NCBI RefSeq assembly: GCF_009668025.1
Contig: NZ_WJXZ01000015.1
Coordinates: 300,316-364,315, forward strand
Direction: 5' to 3'
DNA: 64,000 bases
Origin: Larkinella terrae
GTDB lineage: Bacteria > Bacteroidota > Bacteroidia > Cytophagales > Spirosomataceae
In this document: positions 15,756 through 22,801 of the stretch, in pieces
How the letters are laid out: each line of letters begins with the position of its first letter
Numbering within the stretch: position 1 is the first letter of the stretch
The notes under the pieces: model-generated
The model's database searches: none
What the model saw: the letters and a program-made list of their open reading frames with translations, nothing else
Told to the model about the DNA's origin: nothing
Made by a program: the position numbers and the translations under genes

Positions 15756-17147
15756 ATGAAAAAAACCGTAGTAATCGACGTTGTGGGCTTATCATCTTCG
15801 CTGATTGGGGAGCATACGCCCTTTCTGAAGCAGTGGGTGTCTGACAAACAACTTTCCTCCATCGAACCGATGCTCCCCGCGGTCACGACTGCGGTTCAAT
15901 CGACGTATGTAACCGGGAAATGGCCGACCGAAACCGGCATTGTCGGGAACGGCTGGTATGACCGCACGGACTGTGAGGTAAAATTCTGGAAACAGTCGAA
16001 CAAGCTGGTCGGTGGCGAGAAAATCTGGGAACGCGCCCGGCTACTCGATCCGTCGTTTACGGTTTCCAAAATGTTCTGGTGGTACAATATGTATTCTTCC
16101 GCCGACTTTTCGGTAACACCCCGTCCGCAATACCACGCCGACGGCGTGAAAGCGCCCGATTGCTACAGCCATCCCTCCGACCTCCGCGACCGGCTCCAGG
16201 AAGCGCTGGGCACATTTCCGCTGTTTAGTTTCTGGGGACCCAACGCCAACATCAAATCGACCCGCTGGATTGCCGATGCGTCACTGCTCGTTGACCGCTG
16301 GCACAATCCGACATTAACGCTGATTTATCTGCCGCACCTGGATTACTGTTTGCAAAAATTCGGCCCGGATTTTAGTAAAATCTCAAAAGAACTGCACGAA
16401 ATCGACGACGTTTGCAAAGATTTGATTCAGCATTACGAACGTCAAAATGCGGAGATTATCATGCTGTCGGAATACGGCATCACGAATGTCAGCAAACCGA
16501 TTCATTTAAACCGCCTGTTCCGCGACGCCGGATTGATTAACGTGCGGGTTGAACAGGGGCTGGAATTGCTGGATGCGGGTGCGTCGCGGGCCTTTGCCGT
16601 GGCCGATCATCAGGTTGCCCACGTTTACATCAACGACCCGGGTTGTGCCGCGCAGGTGCGCTCGATTCTGGAAAAAACGCCGGGCGTTGAGCTGGTTCTG
16701 GACGAAGCCGGGAAGAAAAAATACCACATCGACCACGAACGCTCGGGCGACCTGGTGGTGGTGGCCGACGCCGAAAGCTGGTTTACGTATTATTACTGGC
16801 TCGACGATGCCAAAGCTCCCGATTATGCCCGGCTGGTCGACATTCACCGCAAACCGGGGTACGATCCGGTCGAGATGTTCATGGATCCGGCCAACCCGAT
16901 GATCAAACTGAAGGCCGGTTACAAACTGATCCGGAAAAAACTGGGTTTCCGCTACCTGATGAACGTCATTCCGCTTGATGCGACGCTGATCAAAGGCTCG
17001 CACGGCCGCGTGAATACGCCAACTGCCTATCACCCGGTTTTTGTTTCGTCGCGGAAAGGTCAGGGGCAAAAACCGCTCAAGGCAGTCGATGTGTACGAAA
17101 AAATCTGGGAGTCGCTAACCGCTGAAATTCCTCAGAAAACCGCCTGA
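15756..17147 (+). CDS. eboF: EboF, alkaline phosphatase superfamily (NPP-like) protein
   Basis: The 463-residue protein belongs to the nucleotide pyrophosphatase/phosphodiesterase branch. Opening VVIDVVGLSSSLIG corresponds to the first metal aspartate block, PAVTTAVQSTYVTGKWPTE supplies the threonine nucleophile, YLPHLDYCLQKFGP gives Asp/His ligands, and KGSHGRVN near the end gives the last His. The usual SDHG block appears as SEYGITNVSKPIHLN, so one metal pair is altered. In ebo clusters this enzyme is presumed to remove a phosphate-linked group; substrate unknown. A strong terminator follows. Confidence 0.88.
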   Translation: MKKTVVIDVVGLSSSLIGEHTPFLKQWVSDKQLSSIEPMLPAVTTAVQSTYVTGKWPTETGIVGNGWYDRTDCEVKFWKQSNKLVGGEKIWERARLLDPSFTVSKMFWWYNMYSSADFSVTPRPQYHADGVKAPDCYSHPSDLRDRLQEALGTFPLFSFWGPNANIKSTRWIADASLLVDRWHNPTLTLIYLPHLDYCLQKFGPDFSKISKELHEIDDVCKDLIQHYERQNAEIIMLSEYGITNVSKPIHLNRLFRDAGLINVRVEQGLELLDAGASRAFAVADHQVAHVYINDPGCAAQVRSILEKTPGVELVLDEAGKKKYHIDHERSGDLVVVADAESWFTYYYWLDDAKAPDYARLVDIHRKPGYDPVEMFMDPANPMIKLKAGYKLIRKKLGFRYLMNVIPLDATLIKGSHGRVNTPTAYHPVFVSSRKGQGQKPLKAVDVYEKIWESLTAEIPQKTA

Positions 17148-17170
17148 TAACTAGTACTTTATTAACACCC

Positions 17171-17203
17171 AAAGCCCGTTGTTTGCAAACAGCGGGCTTT
17201 TTT
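17171..17203 (+). terminator. Rho-independent terminator of the ebo cluster
   Basis: AAAGCCCGTTGTTTG (17171-17185) pairs with 17186-17200 (one G-U pair; the central few bases form the loop) and is followed by T residues to 17203. It lies 24 bases after the eboF stop. Confidence 0.93.
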
Positions 17204-17259
17204 ATTGGCCCGTTAAATAATAGAATTCGATCAATCAACAAACGATCGGGTTTATTAAC

Positions 17260-17340
17260 TAGACAAGTGATAAAAGAGGTGAGAGGCTAGATTCTGCGAA
17301 TTAGATGGTCTTTATTCTCTTGTCTAACCTCTTTTATCTA
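17260..17340. repeat. Word-built inverted repeat with permuted words (TAGACAAG / GATAAAAGAGGT)
   Basis: GATAAAAGAGGT (17269-17280) pairs perfectly with 17327-17338, and AGACAAG (17261-17267) with 17319-17325. The two words occur in opposite order on the two sides, so both pairings cannot form one continuous stem. It lies 38 bases before the next ATG. Confidence 0.85.
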
Positions 17341-17378
17341 ATCAGCTTTCTGATTTACTCAACGACAAAAAGAACGGT

Positions 17379-18233
17379 ATGGAAACGAAAATTCCGCCCC
17401 AGCATCAGGACATGCAACCGGGTCTGGAAAGCGAACTGGATCCGCAGCCGAAAGTGATTCGGTATACCTATGTGGGGTCTGACAAATTGAAGGGAAAAGT
17501 GGCGTTGATTACGGGCGGAGATAGCGGCATTGGCCGGGCCGTTGCCGTTCATTTTGCCCGAGAAGGTGCGGATGTAGCGATTTCCTATACAATGCGGGAA
17601 GAAGGCGACGCGCAGAAAACCAGCGAGTTAGTAAAGGCCGAAGGGCGTCAATGTCTGCTTTTGCCCGGTGATTTACGCAATCCGGTTTATTGCGAACAGA
17701 TTGTGGAAGATACCGTCCGGCGGTTTGGCAAACTGAACATTCTGGTGAACAACGCGGCCCTGCAACTGACCCACAAGAAGTTTGAGGAAATGACCGATGA
17801 CGATCTGGTCAATACATTTGAAATCAACATTTACTCCTTTTTCCGGGTAACGCGGGCGGCCGTCAAACACCTGCATGAGGGCGATAGTATCATCAATACG
17901 ACCTCCGTCACGGCTTTTCAGGGCAAGGCCGACTTGCCGGAATATTCCTCGACAAAAGGTGCCATCATGAGTTTTACGCGGGCGTTGTCGTCGAATCTGG
18001 CCGGGAAGAAAATCCGGGTCAACGGGGTTGCCCCCGGCCCGATCTGGACACCCCTGAATCCGGCTTCGGTTCCGGCAAAGGAAGTGGCCCAATTTGGCCA
18101 GGATGTGCCAATGAAACGTCCCGGACAGCCCAGCGAAGTGGCACCGGCCTATGTTTATCTGGCGTCCAATGATTCCAGTTACGTGACCGGACAAACCATT
18201 CACCCCAACGGCGGCACCATTGTCAACGCCTGA
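17379..18233 (+). CDS. SDR oxidoreductase, YhdG/YghA-like (copy 1)
   Basis: The 284-residue SDR has the N-terminal extension typical of general-stress SDRs (PPQHQDMQPGLESELDPQP), then LITGGDSGIGRAVAVHFA, NNAALQLTHKKF, STTSVTAFQG-like serine region (INTTSVTAFQG) and YSSTKGAIMSF with the YxxxK pair. These enzymes are often annotated as glucose or aldehyde dehydrogenases linked to stress; substrate unproven. It is followed after 18 bases by a paralogue with the same extension, so the pair is a tandem duplication. Confidence 0.87.
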   Translation: METKIPPQHQDMQPGLESELDPQPKVIRYTYVGSDKLKGKVALITGGDSGIGRAVAVHFAREGADVAISYTMREEGDAQKTSELVKAEGRQCLLLPGDLRNPVYCEQIVEDTVRRFGKLNILVNNAALQLTHKKFEEMTDDDLVNTFEINIYSFFRVTRAAVKHLHEGDSIINTTSVTAFQGKADLPEYSSTKGAIMSFTRALSSNLAGKKIRVNGVAPGPIWTPLNPASVPAKEVAQFGQDVPMKRPGQPSEVAPAYVYLASNDSSYVTGQTIHPNGGTIVNA

Positions 18234-18251
18234 TTCGATTTCCTTACAGCC

Positions 18252-19112
18252 ATGAATTTAGAACTTGAAACCCCGCCCCAGCACCAGAATGAGCAACCGG
18301 GACTGGAGCATGAAATGCATCCGCAGCCGATTTACATTCGGGAGGAATACGTCGGCAGTGGCAAGTTGCAGGATAAAATTGCCCTCATCACGGGTGGTGA
18401 CAGCGGTATTGGCCGGGCCGTTGCCGTCCATTTTGCCCACGAAGGTGCTGACCTGGCCATCATCCACCATCCCCGCGAAGTGGAGGATGCGCAAAAGACA
18501 AAAGCGCTGGTCGAAGCCACCGGGCGTCGGTGTCTGCTCATTGCCGGTGACCTGCGCAATCCGGCATTTATCAGACAGGCAGTTGACCAGGTGGTTTCCG
18601 TTTATCACCACATTAATATCCTGGTGAATAATGCCGCCAACCACGTAGAACAGCAGGAGTTTACCGATATCACGGATCAGCAGTTGATTGAAACCTTCGA
18701 GCTGAACATTCTCGCCATTTTCCGACTGACCAAGCAGGCGCTGGCCCACATGGGAGCTTACGACTGCATCATCAATACGACTTCCGTTGTCTCGTATCGC
18801 GGCAGTAAAGCACTGATCGATTATGCCTCCACCAAAGGGGCTGTTACGGCCTTCACGCGCTCCTTATCACAACATTTGGTGGAACGCAACATTCGGGTCA
18901 ACGCCGTAGCGCCCGGCCCCATCTGGACACCCCTGATCGTATCGACAAAAACGGAAAAGGAAGTAGCGGAATTCGGAAAAGATACCCCGCTCGAACGCGT
19001 TGGGCAACCGGCGGAAGTGGCCCCTGCCTACGTTTTTCTGGCTTCCGAAGATGCTTCCTACATTACGGGGCAGGTCATGCACGTCAACGGCGGGGAGGTC
19101 GTCAATTCCTAG
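18252..19112 (+). CDS. SDR oxidoreductase, YhdG/YghA-like (copy 2)
   Basis: The 286-residue paralogue of the preceding gene keeps the PPQHQNEQPGLEHEMHPQP extension, LITGGDSGIGRAVAVHFA, NNAANHVEQQEF, INTTSVVSYRG and YASTKGAVTAF. The two differ mostly in the segment between residues 60 and 140, which suggests old duplication and not a recent copy. Both end in VNGGxxVN(S/A). They are likely co-transcribed. Confidence 0.87.
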   Translation: MNLELETPPQHQNEQPGLEHEMHPQPIYIREEYVGSGKLQDKIALITGGDSGIGRAVAVHFAHEGADLAIIHHPREVEDAQKTKALVEATGRRCLLIAGDLRNPAFIRQAVDQVVSVYHHINILVNNAANHVEQQEFTDITDQQLIETFELNILAIFRLTKQALAHMGAYDCIINTTSVVSYRGSKALIDYASTKGAVTAFTRSLSQHLVERNIRVNAVAPGPIWTPLIVSTKTEKEVAEFGKDTPLERVGQPAEVAPAYVFLASEDASYITGQVMHVNGGEVVNS

Positions 19113-19264
19113 AAATGAACCCAAAAGCACCTTCAAAACGGTCGGATTGGGTGAATTTTCAAATCGAATAATTAGACAATAAAAAGAATTTTTACGTCAA
19201 CCCCGTTCGGGATTGGTACGATAAGTGTTGGTTATGAGTCGTAAGCTAGCATTCGTATAAATTG

Positions 19265-19332
19265 GGACAATATCCTAAGTTGGACATTTCTTTCAGCCTA
19301 TTGACACTGTCAATTGGTTTTCCAAACTTAGG
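19265..19332. promoter_or_regulatory. Cluster of dyad symmetries upstream of hpf
   Basis: Three dyads are seen in the hpf upstream region: GGACAATATCC (19265-19275, imperfect), the perfect palindrome ATTGACACTGTCAAT (19300-19314), and the flanking pair CCTAAGTTGGA (19274-19284) with TCCAAACTTAGG (19321-19332). They look like protein-binding sites; no consensus promoter was found between them and hpf. Confidence 0.5.
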
Positions 19333-19375
19333 TAGTCCGTGGGTTCCTTGTTTAACTTAAAACCATGTGACACGT

Positions 19376-19750
19376 ATGAGAATTCAAATTCATTGCGTCC
19401 ATTTTACGGCAGACCAAAAGTTGCTGGACTTCATTCAGAAGAAGCTTGACAAATTAGACACCTTCAACAACCAGATTATCAGCGGTGAGGTGTATTTAAG
19501 GTTAGAGGGAAGCGATACCAGCAAAGTCAAACAGAAAATCGTCGAAGTTAAACTGTTTTTGCCGGGCGACTCGATTTTTGTCCGCCAGCAGGGCACTACG
19601 TTCGAAGAATCAACCGATGTAGTGATCGATACGCTCAAAAACAAGTTGAAACGTCATAAAGATAAACACCGAAATATTTCTGCGCAGCAGATCAATGAAT
19701 CCAAGGATTTAGTTGAAGCCGATGTGGTTAATGAAGACATCGAGTTTTAG
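19376..19750 (+). CDS. hpf: Ribosome hibernation-promoting factor HPF/RaiA family
   Basis: The 124-residue protein has the S30EA/YfiA fold: MRIQIHCVHFTADQKLLDFIQKKLDKLD, the VYLRLEG strand, VEVKLFLPGDSIFVRQQGTTFEESTDVVIDTLKNKLKRHKDKH. It binds idle ribosomes in stationary phase. It is the short form plus an acidic tail (EADVVNEDIEF) and lacks the long-HPF C-terminal dimer domain. ATG at 19376 is chosen over the GTG three codons earlier. In many Bacteroidota hpf directly follows xerC; here 10.5 kb separates them. Confidence 0.92.
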   Translation: MRIQIHCVHFTADQKLLDFIQKKLDKLDTFNNQIISGEVYLRLEGSDTSKVKQKIVEVKLFLPGDSIFVRQQGTTFEESTDVVIDTLKNKLKRHKDKHRNISAQQINESKDLVEADVVNEDIEF

Positions 19751-19767
19751 TTGCTACGTTTTTCAAC

Positions 19768-19798
19768 AAAAAAGCCGCCTTTTAAGGGCGGCTTTTTT
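19768..19798. terminator. Bidirectional terminator between hpf and metK
   Basis: AAAAAAGCCGCC (19768-19779) pairs with GGCGGCTTTTTT (19787-19798) across a seven-base loop. The A and T tracts allow termination of both hpf and the convergent metK. Confidence 0.93.
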
Positions 19799-19816
19799 CG
19801 TATGTACCCAGTGATT

Positions 19817-21070
19817 TTACAGACTAAACGCTTCTTTCACTTTATCCACGTAGTCGAGTTTTTCCCACGTAAACAGTTCAACTTCAACCTCTTTCGTGCT
19901 ACCATTTGCTCCGAATACTTTCTTCACGACCTGGTTCTGGCGACCCATGTGGCCGTAAGCCGCGGTTTCGGAATAAATCGGATTCCGCAGTTTCAGACGT
20001 TGTTCGATGGCATACGGCCGCATATCAAAAAGCTCTTCGATTTTGGTCGCAATTTCACCGTCGGTCAGGTCAACTTTGGCGGAATTATAGGTATTGACGT
20101 ACAATCCACACGGTTTTGCCACTCCAATGGCGTAAGAAACCTGAACCAGAATCTGATCGCAAAGACCAGCCGCCACCAGGTTTTTAGCAATGTGTCGCGT
20201 AGCATAAGCCGCCGAACGGTCCACTTTCGAAGGATCTTTGCCGGAGAAGGCGCCACCACCGTGAGCTCCTTTTCCGCCGTAGGTATCGACAATGATTTTT
20301 CGGCCCGTCAGCCCCGTATCACCGTGCGGTCCGCCGATGACAAATTTGCCCGTGGGGTTGATATAATACGTAATGTCATCCGTAAACAGCTCCTGTAATT
20401 CCGGTTTCAGGGCGGCTTTCACGCGCGGAATCACAATGTTGATTACATCCTGGCGAATCCGCTCGAGCATCACCGCATCGGTGCCGAAATCGTCGTGCTG
20501 CGTCGAAACTACGATCGTATCAATCCGAATGGGCTTGTGGTCGTCGCTGTATTCAATCGTCACCTGCGATTTGGCATCCGGCCGGAGATACGGCAGAACG
20601 CTTGAATCGTTGTTCCGGATATACGACATTTCCTGCAGAATCTTGTGGGCCAGATCAAGCGGCAGCGGCATGTAATTGTCCGTTTCGTTGGTCGCATACC
20701 CGAACATCATACCCTGGTCACCCGCGCCCTGATCTTCCGGATTGGCACGTTCAACACCCTGGTTGATGTCGGCAGACTGGTCGTGGATGGCCGACAAAAT
20801 GCCGCACGAGTCGGCTTCAAACATGTATTCGCTCTTGGTGTATCCAATACGTCGGATCACTTCCCGGGCAATTTTCTGAACGTCGAGGTATGTGGTGGTT
20901 TTTACCTCCCCGGCCAAAACTACCTGTCCAGTTGTAACGAGCGTCTCGCAGGCAACCTTGCTGGAAGGGTCGTAAGCCAGAAAATGGTCGATCAATGCAT
21001 CGGAAATCTGATCCGCAACTTTGTCGGGATGTCCTTCAGAGACTGACTCTGAGGTAAATAGATAGGGCAT
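19817..21070 (-). CDS. metK: S-adenosylmethionine synthetase
   Basis: The 417-residue enzyme joins methionine and ATP to give SAM. Motifs include [33 protein letters not shown] (the ATP-binding signature), [21 protein letters not shown] and [19 protein letters not shown]. All domains are present and length is standard for Bacteroidota. It has its own promoter overlapping the end of the upstream membrane-protein gene. No SAM riboswitch fits in the 57-base upstream gap. Confidence 0.97.
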   Translation of the reverse strand: MPYLFTSESVSEGHPDKVADQISDALIDHFLAYDPSSKVACETLVTTGQVVLAGEVKTTTYLDVQKIAREVIRRIGYTKSEYMFEADSCGILSAIHDQSADINQGVERANPEDQGAGDQGMMFGYATNETDNYMPLPLDLAHKILQEMSYIRNNDSSVLPYLRPDAKSQVTIEYSDDHKPIRIDTIVVSTQHDDFGTDAVMLERIRQDVINIVIPRVKAALKPELQELFTDDITYYINPTGKFVIGGPHGDTGLTGRKIIVDTYGGKGAHGGGAFSGKDPSKVDRSAAYATRHIAKNLVAAGLCDQILVQVSYAIGVAKPCGLYVNTYNSAKVDLTDGEIATKIEELFDMRPYAIEQRLKLRNPIYSETAAYGHMGRQNQVVKKVFGANGSTKEVEVELFTWEKLDYVDKVKEAFSL

Positions 21071-21101
21071 TGTACGTGAGATTTAAGACTGGAAACAGCC
21101 A

Positions 21102-21131
21102 CAAAGCTACTGGAATTTTATGACAGGTCAA
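21102..21131 (-). promoter_or_regulatory. Promoter for metK
   Basis: On the minus strand TTG (21131-21129), a 19-base spacer and TAGCTTTG (21109-21102) match the Bacteroidota consensus. The expected leader is about 25 bases. The -33 element overlaps the stop codon of the upstream gene. Confidence 0.82.
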
Positions 21132-22801
21132 ATCCTAAATTTAGGTTCAATCCAAAGCGCGGTGAAAGAGCCAATGAATAGCAGTATCCAAATCCAATCT
21201 GGGATTTTAGCGGGAAATTGGCGCTGAAGAGCGGTTTTTTGTGTGCTGTTTTCGACGGAACGGGCTCGCAAATAGTCGCTCACCAGCCGATTGCCATACA
21301 CCGGTTTTTCGCTTGATTCTTCCACATAAACCGCCAGAGAGTCCTGAAAAGGGTGCCAGCCCGACTGCGCGAAGCGATACGAAGTTTCCGCCGACAAGCC
21401 GTTAATCGGCGAATACGTTAAGGCAACGGCATCTTTTCCGATGCGAACCTTGGCCGGTTTAGTCGTCAGATTATTGAAATGAACTCCGAACGGGACTCCC
21501 TGAAAAACCGGTGCCTCCAGTTGAATCTGATTCGGATACGAAGGCTGTAGTTGCGCCAGAATCGACGTCCAGATCCGATCATACGCCAGGCTGTCGCCAC
21601 TTAATTTCAGCGGAAATGTTTCGGTTAGCAAGCTCAGTCCGATTCGGGCAGCGGTTTTCTGAATCGCAACCGGATAACCGTTTACCCCAAATTGATTGAT
21701 CGCATCCGTCAGTTGATACGGCAATGCCTGAATTCCGTTCCGGAGCGAAACCGTAGCTTCGTTCGAAACTTTCTTCAATTTCCAGTTCGTACCCAGGGCC
21801 TGATTGATGGTTTGGCAATCCGCTTCCGCATCCGATACATTGATAAACAAGACGGGTTTGCCCTGGGCTGCGGCTTTCTTCACCACCGGATTCGTGGCAT
21901 TGGCCGGATCAGTGATAAAAACGTTGGGACTAGCCGCCCGGTTGATACTGACGCGGTTACGAATGTCTTTCGAAATGGTGGAAATCAGTTGAACGGAATG
22001 CCCCCGCTTCCCCAGCCAGTCGGCGAGCGTTTTACTTTCAAAATCCGGGCTGTCCAGAATAAACTGGTAGGAAACCGGTTCCGGATTCCGGGCAAAAAAC
22101 CGAAGCGTATCGAGCGGTTTCTGGTTCAAAACCAGTTCCACTTCGCTGCGACCCAACGCAAAAGCGGGAAACTCCAATCTGAAATCATTCAATCCGGCGC
22201 GCAACGATAAACTATCCAGCGTCTGGTTGCCAAACCGTAGCTTAAGTACCTGTTTCTGAGAAGAATATATCGAACCGCTAACGCGCTGCATTTCGCCTTT
22301 CCGAACCATTCCTTTCCACCGGATTACCTGCGCCTGATCGGGCGGATAATACGGAATCCATTGAACGGTCTGGCGACTCAGTTGCCCCAATACATCAGGC
22401 GAAAAACCGGTGCCAATTAAGTTCACTGAATCAATTGTCCCGTCAAAAAGACGCGCACGAAACGAAGAGGTTTTTAATGCATTATCCCGAACGACGTCGG
22501 CGATTTTTAAACTATCTTTCAGGTGATTCAAATAGGCTGTTGGTACATTCACATCAGCCATAAAAATCGGTTTGGTATCCGCCGGTTTCTCCCATTCGAT
22601 CTGCAAAAAATAGCCAACCAGCAAAACCCACAAGAATCCATTCAAACCAAACTTGATCCATTTTCTTTGAACGGAAAGCGATTTGTTTCTCCTAATCAGT
22701 CTAATTTGTACAACTAATATCGTCACCAAAAACACCAGAATGACCCAGTTAACCGGATCAGACGGATTAAAAGTGACGGATAAGTGATCGAATAATTTCA
22801 T
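21128..22801 (-). CDS. BatA-like multi-pass membrane protein at the end of the MoxR operon
   Basis: The 557-residue protein has two N-terminal membrane segments (around residues 18-35 and 50-68), a large middle region and a C-terminal segment IWILLFIGSFTALWI. This is the layout of Bacteroidota BatA/aerotolerance-type proteins without a recognisable VWA MIDAS motif. The middle holds a Rossmann-like stretch (SPDFESKTLADWLGKRGHSVQLI and FITDPANA) resembling glutamine-amidotransferase-like folds in such proteins. Function unknown. Its start overlaps the stop of the DUF4175 gene as ATGA. Confidence 0.6.
   Translation of the reverse strand: MKLFDHLSVTFNPSDPVNWVILVFLVTILVVQIRLIRRNKSLSVQRKWIKFGLNGFLWVLLVGYFLQIEWEKPADTKPIFMADVNVPTAYLNHLKDSLKIADVVRDNALKTSSFRARLFDGTIDSVNLIGTGFSPDVLGQLSRQTVQWIPYYPPDQAQVIRWKGMVRKGEMQRVSGSIYSSQKQVLKLRFGNQTLDSLSLRAGLNDFRLEFPAFALGRSEVELVLNQKPLDTLRFFARNPEPVSYQFILDSPDFESKTLADWLGKRGHSVQLISTISKDIRNRVSINRAASPNVFITDPANATNPVVKKAAAQGKPVLFINVSDAEADCQTINQALGTNWKLKKVSNEATVSLRNGIQALPYQLTDAINQFGVNGYPVAIQKTAARIGLSLLTETFPLKLSGDSLAYDRIWTSILAQLQPSYPNQIQLEAPVFQGVPFGVHFNNLTTKPAKVRIGKDAVALTYSPINGLSAETSYRFAQSGWHPFQDSLAVYVEESSEKPVYGNRLVSDYLRARSVENSTQKTALQRQFPAKIPDWIWILLFIGSFTALWIEPKFRI

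Noticed and set aside
21071..21127. SAM riboswitch upstream of metK
   Set aside because: The gap is only 57 bases, contains a full consensus promoter, and leaves about 25 bases of leader, too little for a SAM aptamer.
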